From Bacillus sp. A301a_S52 (GTDB lineage: Bacteria > Bacillota > Bacilli > Bacillales > Salisediminibacteriaceae), in NCBI GenBank assembly GCA_024701455.1, contig JABXYP010000001.1:872001-936000 (forward strand): a stretch of 64,000 bases of DNA. The letters are read 5' to 3'. The position numbers were made by a program, and so were the translations under genes. The notes beneath the pieces were generated by a model. It was given only the letters and a program-made list of their open reading frames with translations. It did no database searches and was not told where the DNA came from. Shown in pieces: positions 18,343 to 26,062 of the stretch (its first letter is position 1; every line of letters begins with the position of its first letter).

Positions 18343-18626
18343 TGGGAGAAATATTAGTAAATCCACAACTAGTAGACCAGTTAAATGATGGGATGTCAAC
18401 ATCCATTACAAATTTGCAAGACTCAGCCACACTAAAAAGCACGGATATGGAGAAAACGGTGTTGGATAGTATTGCAAAATATGAAACAATTCTCACAGAA
18501 TTTGAAGAAGTACTGGCATTATATGTACAACTCATGGAGAAAGATATTGCGACGATTGATACCGTTAAAAACACATTAATAGCAGAAGATAACCGCTTAG
18601 CAGACTGGAGAATTTTCACAAAATAA
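18342..18626 (+). CDS. Small helical LXG-associated protein (WXG100/Lap-like)
   Basis: A 94-residue, almost wholly helical protein (MGEILVNPQLVDQLNDGM..., ending RLADWRIFTK). Size, helical hairpin pattern and position directly before a long LXG-like gene fit the Lap1/TIGR04197-type targeting partners that bind the LXG domain for export by the type VII secretion system. No canonical WxG turn is seen. Translation is coupled to the upstream gene (TAATG). The family assignment is by architecture, not by a diagnostic motif. Confidence 0.55.
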   Translation: MGEILVNPQLVDQLNDGMSTSITNLQDSATLKSTDMEKTVLDSIAKYETILTEFEEVLALYVQLMEKDIATIDTVKNTLIAEDNRLADWRIFTK

Positions 18627-18644
18627 TAGAGAGGTACATGTTGA

Positions 18645-19913
18645 ATGAAAACACTATCTAATAGAGACATATCTAACTTAAGTAAACACGTAGAAACATA
18701 TGAAGAAAAAGTGTTAGAAGGCTTGTATGAACATTACAGAACTGTTTTATCTTTTATTAATGGCAATTCTATGCGAGGTGAAGCAGGAGAAGCCACTGTC
18801 ACTTATTTGAACAATGTACATCTCTATTTAATTAACAAATTTATGAATGTTATATCAGAGTTAGCTTCTGATATGAAACATATAGAAGAAGCATTTTTAG
18901 CTTATGAAACATCTAATTACGGTATTGTGAATTCTTCTTTGGTAAATAGCAAACAGACAGAAATTAAACAAATTTTTAATCAATTTGATACACTTGATAA
19001 CGAATTAAATACGTTGACGAGCGAAATTAACTATATTCCAGGGGTTTCTTCTCTGAAGAGCAGTGTTCTCATTAATGAATTTAATAAAACATTTGATAAA
19101 ATGGATGAAATTGTTGATAATTTAGAAGAGAAAGATTTAAATCTGACTAATCACTTAGAAAGTTTAAGTGCGCGCGTGCAAGAACTTAAAACAGCCATAA
19201 AAGAAGTAGAAGCTCATTTTAGAACAGATGGCGGGTTTTCTGGCGAAAAGCTTTCTAATATTGAGTCTTCTAGCTGGTATACGCAAGAGAAGAATGATGT
19301 TTTTGCAGACTTGTATCGTGATTCGCCATTTGTAGTTGATGAAGTTAAAGAGACGGCTTACACACAAGAAGTTGGTTTTGTTACAGATTTTGGGACGAAT
19401 GTAAGTGGTGTGTATGTCGCTGACCGAGGCTATTCTGTTAACGGTGATATGACTAATTTTACTGCCACTGGACATTTTAGCGGACTAGAAGCGAAAAGTG
19501 AATTTACAGGAGATTATATTAATAGTACGACTTCAGCTAAAGTGTTATATGGTGATGGAGAGTTATCGTTTAAAAATGGCGTCAATATGGAGGCAAATGT
19601 TGGCGTAGCACAAGCTCATACAGATTTTATGGTAGGTTGGGATGACTGGAATGTGCATGCGTCAGGAGATGCGGGCGTATTGACAGCAGAAGGAAAATTT
19701 CAAGCAGACACTGGTGGAATAGCACTAAAAGGGGAGGCTGCGCTCTATTATGTAGAAGCTAAAGGAGGAGTGACTTTAGCCAATACTGATATAGATGTAG
19801 GGATAAGTCATGGAAAAGTCGGAGGTGGCTTGGGGCTTACTTGGGATAAAGTCGAAATTGAAATTCATGGATGGATAGTAGGAGGTTCTTTAAGTATAGA
19901 TTTTCCTTGGTGA
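18645..19913 (+). CDS. LXG-like type VII secreted effector (polymorphic toxin candidate)
   Basis: 422 residues. Residues 1-200 are helical coiled coil in LXG style, with repeated hydrophobic heptads (for example SLKSSVLINEFNKTFDKMDE and LNLTNHLESLSARVQELK). Residues 240-422 are a glycine-rich beta domain made of alternating short strands (GHFSGLEAKSEFTGDY, GDGELSFKNGVNMEANVGVA, GEAALYYVEAKGGVTL), ending in a hydrophobic WIVGGSLSIDFPW. No known nuclease or deaminase motif is seen, and a membrane-acting or carrier role for the C-terminus is only a guess. Flanking Lap-like and membrane genes support export and immunity roles. Confidence 0.55.
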   Translation: MKTLSNRDISNLSKHVETYEEKVLEGLYEHYRTVLSFINGNSMRGEAGEATVTYLNNVHLYLINKFMNVISELASDMKHIEEAFLAYETSNYGIVNSSLVNSKQTEIKQIFNQFDTLDNELNTLTSEINYIPGVSSLKSSVLINEFNKTFDKMDEIVDNLEEKDLNLTNHLESLSARVQELKTAIKEVEAHFRTDGGFSGEKLSNIESSSWYTQEKNDVFADLYRDSPFVVDEVKETAYTQEVGFVTDFGTNVSGVYVADRGYSVNGDMTNFTATGHFSGLEAKSEFTGDYINSTTSAKVLYGDGELSFKNGVNMEANVGVAQAHTDFMVGWDDWNVHASGDAGVLTAEGKFQADTGGIALKGEAALYYVEAKGGVTLANTDIDVGISHGKVGGGLGLTWDKVEIEIHGWIVGGSLSIDFPW

Positions 19914-19944
19914 TAGCTCATAGATGAGGGGAGAAAAGCCAATA

Positions 19945-20346
19945 ATGGATATTAAAAAATATAAAAAAGTCGCCTTTTTATCACTAATTATTAATTTTGC
20001 TAGCCTTTTTAATGTTGTGTTAGGACTCTGGTCTTTTATCATGCTTTTGTTTGCATTCTTTATACATAATAATATCAAGCACGCATCAAGGACCCAAAAA
20101 GATAAAAAACGTCTAGGTGTTGGACAGACTTTCATGGTAGGGGTATTGATCTTTCTAAGTACGGGACAGACATTCATTGGTATCGTTGCGGTAACTTCCG
20201 CTATGCATACATATACTTTTTTAGCTACCTATCAAGTTATATTTATCTTACTAGCAGTAATAGGTACAGTTATTTATTACTATTTCTGTATTAACCTATT
20301 TAAAGAGGCACTGAGAGTTGCGAAACAAAAGGAAGTAAATGCATGA
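19945..20346 (+). CDS. Small polytopic membrane protein, immunity candidate
   Basis: 133 residues from ATG 19945, which follows GAGGGGAGAAA. It has about four membrane helices (VAFLSLIINFASLFNVVLGLW, FIMLLFAFFI, FMVGVLIFLSTGQTFIGIVA, VIFILLAVIGTVIYYYF) with a basic loop HASRTQKDKKR. It lies 31 bp downstream of the LXG-like effector gene and overlaps the next membrane protein by 4 nt. Membrane immunity proteins commonly follow membrane-targeting toxins, hence the suggestion. Nothing in the sequence proves it. Confidence 0.6.
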   Translation: MDIKKYKKVAFLSLIINFASLFNVVLGLWSFIMLLFAFFIHNNIKHASRTQKDKKRLGVGQTFMVGVLIFLSTGQTFIGIVAVTSAMHTYTFLATYQVIFILLAVIGTVIYYYFCINLFKEALRVAKQKEVNA

Positions 20347-20810
20347 AAGTAAAGTATCTTTTTGCTGTTTGTATATTTAGTCTCTTGATCAATTTTTTTA
20401 GTGTCTATAATATATTCATGGGTATCGCGTCTATTTTTCCGTTGCTTATCTTGTTTAACATTAATTTGCTTGTAAAACTAGTGGATAATGCGAATGCTGT
20501 TCCAGAAGAAAAACGGCATTTTTTCCAACGGAATATGGCGCATATTGGCAAAGAAAAATCATCTCGAGTCATGAATACATTCGGTTTAATCACAGGCCTA
20601 GTTTTGACCTATCTAGGCAGTGTTTTGTTTACTTATACGACATTCTTGCAACGAGCTTCATTACAAGACTATATCGTAGCGAATATCCCGTGGGCACCAC
20701 TTACATATCTTCTTAGTTTAGCTGGTTTTGCTTTATTTAGTTTATCACTGATATTAGTGACTGCTAATGTGCTGTCGTTAAGAAGGAAGCATCAAATCTT
20801 TCAAGGATAG
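20343..20810 (+). CDS. Small polytopic membrane protein, paralogue-like second copy
   Basis: 155 residues with four predicted membrane helices. It begins like the preceding protein (YLFAVCIFSLLINFFSVYNIFMGI versus VAFLSLIINFASLFNVVLGL), so the pair probably arose by duplication. The middle loop is longer and charged (NAVPEEKRHFFQRNMAHIGKE). It overlaps the upstream gene by 4 nt (ATGA). The duplication suggests two immunity variants or a two-subunit membrane complex. Confidence 0.6.
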   Translation: MKVKYLFAVCIFSLLINFFSVYNIFMGIASIFPLLILFNINLLVKLVDNANAVPEEKRHFFQRNMAHIGKEKSSRVMNTFGLITGLVLTYLGSVLFTYTTFLQRASLQDYIVANIPWAPLTYLLSLAGFALFSLSLILVTANVLSLRRKHQIFQG

Positions 20811-20839
20811 GAATCACCGTCGTAAGAGGAGGAAAGTAA

Positions 20840-21259
20840 ATGCAAACGAGTCAACTTCGAGCGGAATATTCGAGCAAACACTCACAACTGTTAGCCTGTC
20901 AGGCGGAACACATAACACTTGAAGAAGAATTGGAATTTGTCCGGCAGAAAAAAACGGAACTTCAAACGTTAAAAAATGATGTGATTCAAAATAGGGTGAA
21001 TGCATTAACTGTTAATTCGTCCATTGACTTTTTGGAATGGGTAGGCAGCAATTATGCCACGTTCGCAGAAACCTATGTTGATCGTTTATGTCATGAAAAG
21101 TATACTAATTATATTAATGATATAGATGCCAACTTAGATGCACTCGTTGATGAAGAGAGAAGGTTGGAAAATAAATTGCTAGAAAATGATGGTCTAATTG
21201 GAAAGCTGAGACAAGGGCTTAATTGGCTTAGCGCTGAGATAGAAAAGATAACAAATTGA
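20840..21259 (+). CDS. Coiled-coil protein, DUF5082/YwqH-like (Lap2-type)
   Basis: 139 residues, mostly helical. A first coiled coil (EEELEFVRQKKTELQTLKND) is followed by FLEWVGSNYATFAETYVD, where W-x-G and F recall the WxG turn of YwqH. A second coiled coil (YINDIDANLDALVDEERRLE) comes after that. YwqH-type proteins accompany LXG toxins in Bacillus and are export partners. Here the gene follows rather than precedes the toxin. The ribosome site AAGAGGAGGAAAG supports the ATG. Confidence 0.6.
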   Translation: MQTSQLRAEYSSKHSQLLACQAEHITLEEELEFVRQKKTELQTLKNDVIQNRVNALTVNSSIDFLEWVGSNYATFAETYVDRLCHEKYTNYINDIDANLDALVDEERRLENKLLENDGLIGKLRQGLNWLSAEIEKITN

Positions 21260-21279
21260 AGATGAAAGGAGGTCTATCC

Positions 21280-21732
21280 GTGCATAAAATTGAATTGGTT
21301 TTACCGAAAGCACATCAAGACATCTCGATTACACCTGATGTTAAAAAGGAGTTAACGGATGTGCAGCGTGAGCTGAATGATAAGAGTGATCGGTTTGCGG
21401 ATGGAAAAGTACACTTTATTATTTCCAAAGGCTTTTACAAGCATGAGAAAAAAATATTAAGAGTGGCCTCTGTCATTGTTAATAAAACGAATAAAGATAT
21501 TCAGGGTTTAAAGATGAATTTAGCTTTTAAATTAAAAAATTATCCTTCAGCTACCTTTCCAACGATGAAAGGCTTTTTAGATAAAGACTTTTTAGGTTTA
21601 ATCAAACATGATCAAGCCTTTATTTTGCACCTTGAAGTTCCTTCAGAGGACTTAGGAAACGAGGACCTTGTATTTCAGCCCCATGAAATGGCAGGGAAAG
21701 TGGAGAATTTGGAATATCAATTTCTTAAATAA
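21280..21732 (+). CDS. Uncharacterised protein with a possible SLAP-like beta domain
   Basis: 150 residues from GTG 21280, chosen for AAAGGAGG 8 nt upstream. The in-frame ATG at 21256 lies before that site. The beta-rich segment KILRVASVIVNKTNKDIQGL then LDKDFLGLIKHDQAFILHLEVP is reminiscent of the SLAP domain found in some Firmicutes secretion-associated proteins. It is last in the LXG operon. The similarity is faint and the function is unknown. Confidence 0.5.
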   Translation: MHKIELVLPKAHQDISITPDVKKELTDVQRELNDKSDRFADGKVHFIISKGFYKHEKKILRVASVIVNKTNKDIQGLKMNLAFKLKNYPSATFPTMKGFLDKDFLGLIKHDQAFILHLEVPSEDLGNEDLVFQPHEMAGKVENLEYQFLK

Positions 21733-21889
21733 TATTATTTTAATAACCGAATGAACAAGCGAACAATGTTAAATATTTTTAATTGTTTAAAAGAGGATTG
21801 AAGTGAAAGGTCGCGACTCTCAGAGGAGAGCGAGTCATATAGGTCTGTAGTGGATGCTCAATGTATGAGTCGGTTTTTACAAGTGTAGA

Positions 21890-21943
21890 TTTATCCCACT
21901 CTTAAGGGGCAGTAAAACGCCCACTGATTGAAGTTTAGCTTTA
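21890..21943 (+). repeat. Dispersed structured repeat, type B (short copy)
   Basis: TTTATCCCACTCTTAAGGGGCAGT is joined directly to CCCACTGATTGAAG and TTTAGCTTTAT. It matches the two ends of the long copy at 57607-57766 with the middle missing. Confidence 0.75.
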
Positions 21944-21989
21944 TGATGAGATGAGTTCAACTAAGCAACCTATATAAAAGGAGCTTGCA

Positions 21990-22550
21990 ATGAAAAAAAT
22001 TTCGCTTCCATTAGCATTAATAACCTTATTACTTATAACAGGCTGTAACTCTTCCGTAAGCTCTGGGGAAGATAACAATGACGAAAACCACAGAGAAGAG
22101 ACTAATGGCCAAGATAACAATGACGAAATGAAGGCGTTAACGCTAGAAATGGCAGGACAGGGCTCCCCGCGCACACTTGTTGAATTAACGAGTTTTATTG
22201 AAGCGAACCCTGAATTAGGAACTGCTAACGATGTGAGCTTTCATTCATTCGATATTTATGAGGATTTTGGTGAGGGCACTCAACTTGTATTATTAATTGT
22301 TAATCGACTGCCTTTTAACCTTCAAGATATTTCATTCTCTTTAACGATGGGGGATGGTACAGAAGAGAGAAAGGTATGGGATCAACATCGTGTTGTTCTG
22401 TCTAAGGAGGATATTGGCATCCTTGAATCCAACCATGCTATTCCTTTTGGCTTAGCGTTAACGGAAGAAATGGAAGAGACATTGAGGAGTATAAATACTG
22501 GCCAATTTGTGATAGAAATAGATGATTTTCAGTACGAAAGCGTAGAGTAG
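21990..22550 (+). CDS. Lipoprotein of unknown function
   Basis: A 186-residue predicted lipoprotein. The signal ends in the lipobox LITGC (Cys19), followed by a low-complexity Asp/Asn/Glu linker that twice contains EDNNDE/QDNNDE-like units. The folded part (from about residue 60) is acidic and has no motif I recognise. A good ribosome site (AAAGGAGC) precedes the ATG. It is monocistronic between two repeat elements, with a terminator downstream. Confidence 0.7.
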   Translation: MKKISLPLALITLLLITGCNSSVSSGEDNNDENHREETNGQDNNDEMKALTLEMAGQGSPRTLVELTSFIEANPELGTANDVSFHSFDIYEDFGEGTQLVLLIVNRLPFNLQDISFSLTMGDGTEERKVWDQHRVVLSKEDIGILESNHAIPFGLALTEEMEETLRSINTGQFVIEIDDFQYESVE

Positions 22551-22583
22551 AAGAACAAATAATAGAGTATTAAATGAATGAGG

Positions 22584-22615
22584 TCTGTGTCTGTATTAAA
22601 GGCACAGATTTTTTT
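22584..22615 (+). terminator. Rho-independent terminator of the lipoprotein gene
   Basis: TCTGTG and CACAGA pair and are followed by a run of seven T residues. Confidence 0.75.
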
Positions 22616-22689
22616 ATAACAGATAAGTCCTGATTGATTCAACTACCAATCGAAGAATGAAAACTTCTACTGATAAAATTCGTTTTTTT
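22613..22689 (+). repeat. Dispersed repeat, type A (degenerate copy)
   Basis: Contains AACAGATAAGTCCTGATT, CAACTACCAATCGAAGAATG and ACTGATAAAATTCGTTTTTT. It is recognisable as a shortened, mutated version of the 22822 copy. Confidence 0.55.
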
Positions 22690-22821
22690 CCAAACGTAAG
22701 AGAAAAATGCCCCCCTTTAGCGGTATATTTACAAGGAGACCACCATTGTGTTTATAAAAAACTTCAATTAAAGTAGTTATAAGTTCAATCCCAATTATAG
22801 TAAACTATAGGTAATAGCTTT

Positions 22822-22962
22822 TTTTCACAGATAAGCGTCCGTAGACCTGATTCAAAATAGAGAGGAAAGGCGGAGAAAACGGCTGCTAATGTCCTGATTA
22901 ACTCGACTATCAATCAGTAGGAAAAGGGCGAAAAAGCCCACTGATTGAAAGTTCGTTTTATA
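22822..22962 (+). repeat. Dispersed structured repeat, type A (copy, near full length)
   Basis: 141 bp from TTCACAGATAAGCGTCCGTA to GAAAGTTCGTTTTATA. CTATCAATCAGTAGG pairs imperfectly with CCCACTGATTGAAAG. Together with 22613 it fills the gap 22551-23086. Confidence 0.8.
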
Positions 22963-23086
22963 AGTGGATGTTTAAATTTTACTAAGTGGATTTAGCCCTC
23001 GTGAATGACATCCATCTTTCATCCGGATGTCTAACCATTCTAAAATAGTGAGGGTGGGTTGTAAGAAAGGTGAGGAGGAATGTCGT

Positions 23087-23641
23087 ATGTCTCACAGAAC
23101 AAAAAAAGCGTTAGCCTTTTCTTTAAAGAAACTTTTGGGGCAAACGACTTTAGAGAAAATTACTGTTAAAGATATTGTGAAGGAGTGTGGTGTTAATCGC
23201 CAAACCTTTTACTATCACTTTCATGATATTTATGAATTATTAGAGTGGTTATTTGGTACGGAGGTAACAGAGGTTATTGATAATAAAAATACATATGGCA
23301 CATGGCAACAAGGTTTCTTACGAGTTTTAAATTATATAGAAAGTAACAAAAAGGTCGTGATGAACACATACCATTCATTGGAACGTGAACATTTAGAAGA
23401 GTATCTATATCGCTTTGTTTACAATCTAATGATCGATGTTATTAATGAGCAAGCAAAAGGAATATACGTCACTGAAGAGAATAAGCAATTCATTGCTGAC
23501 TTTTACAAATATGCTTTTGTTGGAATTGTCATAGAATGGATAGGAGAAGGTATGAAAGAATGCCCACAAACGATAAGTGACAATTTAAGCAAATTAATAG
23601 ATGGTGACATCCCTAAAGCACTGTTATATCTACAGAAATAA
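23087..23641 (+). CDS. TetR/AcrR-family regulator (DhaS-like)
   Basis: 184 residues from ATG 23087 (TGAGGAGGA upstream). The helix-turn-helix is ITVKDIVKECGVNRQTFYYHF (about residues 24-44), followed by the TetR_C_8-type all-helical domain seen in the DhaS group. Its place 350 bp upstream of the oleate hydratase gene, in the same direction, suggests control of fatty-acid detoxification. The ligand might then be an unsaturated fatty acid or its CoA ester. That link is by proximity only. Confidence 0.85.
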   Translation: MSHRTKKALAFSLKKLLGQTTLEKITVKDIVKECGVNRQTFYYHFHDIYELLEWLFGTEVTEVIDNKNTYGTWQQGFLRVLNYIESNKKVVMNTYHSLEREHLEEYLYRFVYNLMIDVINEQAKGIYVTEENKQFIADFYKYAFVGIVIEWIGEGMKECPQTISDNLSKLIDGDIPKALLYLQK

Positions 23642-23855
23642 TCATAGAGTAAGCTTTTAAATAACTATTTTTAAAAATGAAGAACACTCCTCGTTTGTCA
23701 TTTTCCACTTCAGAAAATCTACTTATCCTTACTTACTTCATAGTAAAATTTCCATACAATAAAGGCTGAGATATGACTTCAGTCATAGAATATAGCCAAT
23801 ATGATTAATTTCTTCAGAGGCAATGATAAAGCAATTACTTATCAAACGTATTACT

Positions 23856-23906
23856 AGACAATCGAGGCTTTATGTTGAAAGTTTTGACACGAAGCCTTGA
23901 TTGTCT
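23856..23906 (+). promoter_or_regulatory. Long inverted repeat upstream of oleate hydratase
   Basis: AGACAATCGAGGCTT (23856-23870) pairs with AAGCCTTGATTGTCT (23892-23906), with a single mismatch, around a 21-nt loop that contains TTGACA. No T-run follows, so it is more likely an operator or leader structure than a terminator. Confidence 0.5.
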
Positions 23907-23988
23907 ATATGCCTGAAACATTAATCCATTCACACTATATAGCACAGGGGATATTTCCCTTGTACAACGATGAGTGGAGGGTTTGAAC

Positions 23989-25575
23989 ATGACAAAAAGG
24001 AATGATGGAAGACACGTCTATTTTGTAGGAGGAGGCCTCGCTTCATTGGCCGGTGCTGCGTACTTGATTAGAGATTGTGGATTCAAAGGAGAAAGTATTC
24101 ATGTTCTTGAAGGACTACCTGTTCTAGGTGGATCAAATGATGGGGGTGGGTCGCCGATAAAAGGGTTTGTTTGTAGAGGCGGACGTATGCTGAATGAGGA
24201 AACATACGAAAACTTCTGGGAGTTATTTTCCTCAATACCATCACTTGAAGAAGAAGGAATGAGTATCACAGAGGAGATTCTAGCATTTGATGAAGCTCAT
24301 CCTACACACTCAAATGCCCGGCTCATTAATAAAAAAGGTGAGGTTCTAGACGTGATGAGTATGGGCTTCAATAACGAGGATCGTCTAGCCCTAGGAAAAT
24401 TAATTTTAACAGCGGAAGAAAAATTAGATAATTTAAAAATATCCGATTGGTTTGGGACGCATTTTTTTGAAACGCATTTTTGGTACATGTGGCAAACGAC
24501 ATTTGCTTTTCAAAAATGGTCAAGCTTATTTGAATTTAAGCGCTATATGAATCGAATGATCTTTGAATATTCGCGTATCCATACATTAGAAGGGGTAACG
24601 AGAACAAAGTACAATCAATACGAATCCGTCATCTTACCATTACAAACTTTTTTAGACAACCATGGCGTTGATTTTTCTTTAAGGTGTACGGTGACAGACA
24701 TAGATTTTGCTGATAAGAAAGAGATTACTGCGACAACGATTCATTATACAACAGAAAATGGTGAGGGGACGATTTCATTAAAAGAAAAAGACCTTTGTAT
24801 TGTGACGAATGGATGTATGACAGACTGTGCAACATTAGGAGATCTTCACACCCCTGCTCCATTTAATGCTAAAAACCCTATTTCAGGAAATTTGTGGGCC
24901 AACATTGCAGCTAAAAAACAAGGACTTGGTAATCCGAAGCCTTTCTTTTCGGACCCCGAACAAACGAATTGGCAATCGTTTACCGTTACATTAAAAGGTA
25001 ACAAATTACTGAAGAAAATCGAAGCGTTTTCTCGTAATGTGCCAGGTAGCGGAGCTTTAATGACATTTAAAGACTCCAGTTGGCTTATGTCTATCGTAGT
25101 AGCACACCAACCACATTTTAAAGGCCAAACAGAGGATGAAACGATCTTTTGGGGATATGGATTATACACGGATCAGTTAGGGGATTATGTAAAAAAACCT
25201 ATGCGAGAGTGTACCGGAGAAGAGATATTAACAGAACTGCTTCATCATCTTCACTTTGATAAAGAGATCGATGACATTTTAGCTGACGTTGTTAACGTCA
25301 TTCCATGTATTATGCCTTATATTGTGGCGCAATTCCAACCGAGGGCGATGACTGATCGACCAAAAGTCGTCCCTGACGGCTCAACAAACTTTGCGATGAT
25401 TAGTCAATTTGTTGAGATTCCTGAAGACATGGTGTTTACAGAAGAGTACTCGGTTCGTGCTGCGAGAATAGCAGTTTATGAGTTGTTGGGGATGACGAAG
25501 AAAATCTGCCCTGTTACGCCTCATCATTATGATATTCGAACATTATTTAAGGCTGTGAATACGACATTCAGATAG
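23989..25575 (+). CDS. ohyA: Oleate hydratase (myosin-cross-reactive antigen family)
   Basis: A 528-residue FAD enzyme that adds water to the cis-9 double bond of oleic acid, giving 10-hydroxystearate. It detoxifies host or environmental unsaturated fatty acids. The N-terminal FAD motif is HVYFVGGGLASLAGAAYLI (about residues 8-26), followed by GGSNDGGGSP and GFVCRGGRMLNEETYE, all diagnostic for the family. The end PYIVAQFQPRAMTDRP...FAMISQFVEIPEDMVFT is also conserved. Start ATG 23989 (TGGAGGG upstream) is preferred over GTG 23974. The gene is monocistronic with a strong terminator. Confidence 0.95.
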   Translation: MTKRNDGRHVYFVGGGLASLAGAAYLIRDCGFKGESIHVLEGLPVLGGSNDGGGSPIKGFVCRGGRMLNEETYENFWELFSSIPSLEEEGMSITEEILAFDEAHPTHSNARLINKKGEVLDVMSMGFNNEDRLALGKLILTAEEKLDNLKISDWFGTHFFETHFWYMWQTTFAFQKWSSLFEFKRYMNRMIFEYSRIHTLEGVTRTKYNQYESVILPLQTFLDNHGVDFSLRCTVTDIDFADKKEITATTIHYTTENGEGTISLKEKDLCIVTNGCMTDCATLGDLHTPAPFNAKNPISGNLWANIAAKKQGLGNPKPFFSDPEQTNWQSFTVTLKGNKLLKKIEAFSRNVPGSGALMTFKDSSWLMSIVVAHQPHFKGQTEDETIFWGYGLYTDQLGDYVKKPMRECTGEEILTELLHHLHFDKEIDDILADVVNVIPCIMPYIVAQFQPRAMTDRPKVVPDGSTNFAMISQFVEIPEDMVFTEEYSVRAARIAVYELLGMTKKICPVTPHHYDIRTLFKAVNTTFR

Positions 25576-25611
25576 GTACACAACAAGAATAATGATGGCA
25601 AGGGCCACTTC

Positions 25612-25655
25612 CCTCAAAGTAGACAGTAAAATATATGTCTACTTTGAGGTTTTTT
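25612..25655 (+). terminator. Rho-independent terminator of oleate hydratase
   Basis: CCTCAAAGTAGACA and TGTCTACTTTGAGG form a perfect 14-bp stem followed by TTTTTT. Confidence 0.95.
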
Positions 25656-25818
25656 GTCTTAAGTAAATTTTTGGATAAATTTCTAAAGACTTTATAGAAG
25701 CTTCCTAATCAACTACATTACCCATTTGCGACTTTTAATTTAGCGGTGAGGTTAATGAAGGATTAAAATGGTAAATTCAGGTGTGAGTTAAAAAAATTCA
25801 AAAAATTTAAAAATTCAG

Positions 25819-25884
25819 TTGACATTATTTAAAAAAGTCATTAACATATACACAAAGACATATATATGTTAATGTATTTATGTC
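25819..25884 (+). promoter_or_regulatory. Promoter and palindromic operator of the leader-peptide operon
   Basis: TTGACA (25819-25824), a 17-nt spacer and TAACAT (25842-25847) form a sigma-A-like promoter. Just downstream lies the perfect palindrome ACATATATATGT (25858-25869) in GACATATATATGTTAATGTAT. A nearly identical 21-bp block (20 of 21 bases) overlaps the promoter of the GGDEF/RHH gene at 35977-35997. TAACATATA/TATATGTTA also forms a wider inverted repeat. It is a candidate operator for the ribbon-helix-helix regulator. Confidence 0.65.
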
Positions 25885-25920
25885 TTGTGGTATATATTTA
25901 AAAAGTGGGAGGTGAGCTAA

Positions 25921-25974
25921 ATGGGTGCAACTGTAACTTATAAGCAAATTAAAAAAATCAAACGTCGTAAGTAA
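25921..25974 (+). CDS. 17-aa cationic leader peptide
   Basis: MGATVTYKQIKKIKRRK, preceded by an excellent ribosome site (GGAGGTGA, 4-8 nt before ATG). The last eight residues hold six Lys/Arg. It is the first reading frame after the promoter, and mutually exclusive hairpins follow that can cover the ribosome site of the next gene. This is the layout of a translation-attenuation leader peptide. Alternatives are a small cationic effector or a ribosomally made precursor acted on by the neighbouring enzymes. Sequence alone does not separate these. Confidence 0.6.
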   Translation: MGATVTYKQIKKIKRRK

Positions 25975-26006
25975 GCTCATTAAGAATATGTAATTTATAT
26001 CTTTAA

Positions 26007-26057
26007 CCCTCCAATATAAATGTTGGAGGGCCTCCTTATAAACTAGGAACGGAGGGG
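26007..26057 (+). promoter_or_regulatory. Alternative hairpins sequestering the GNAT ribosome site
   Basis: CCCTCCAA (26007-26014) pairs with TTGGAGGG (26023-26030). The adjacent CCTCC (26031-26035) can pair with the Shine-Dalgarno GGAGG at 26051-26055, and CCCTCC can alternatively pair with GGAGGG at 26051-26056. No U-run follows the first hairpin, so control of translation is more likely than termination. Confidence 0.5.
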
Positions 26058-26062
26058 TAATG

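Noticed and set aside
26007..26030. Rho-independent terminator after the 17-aa leader ORF
   Set aside because: The stem is good but is followed by CCTCCTTATAAAC, not a U-run. Pairing with the next ribosome site explains it better.
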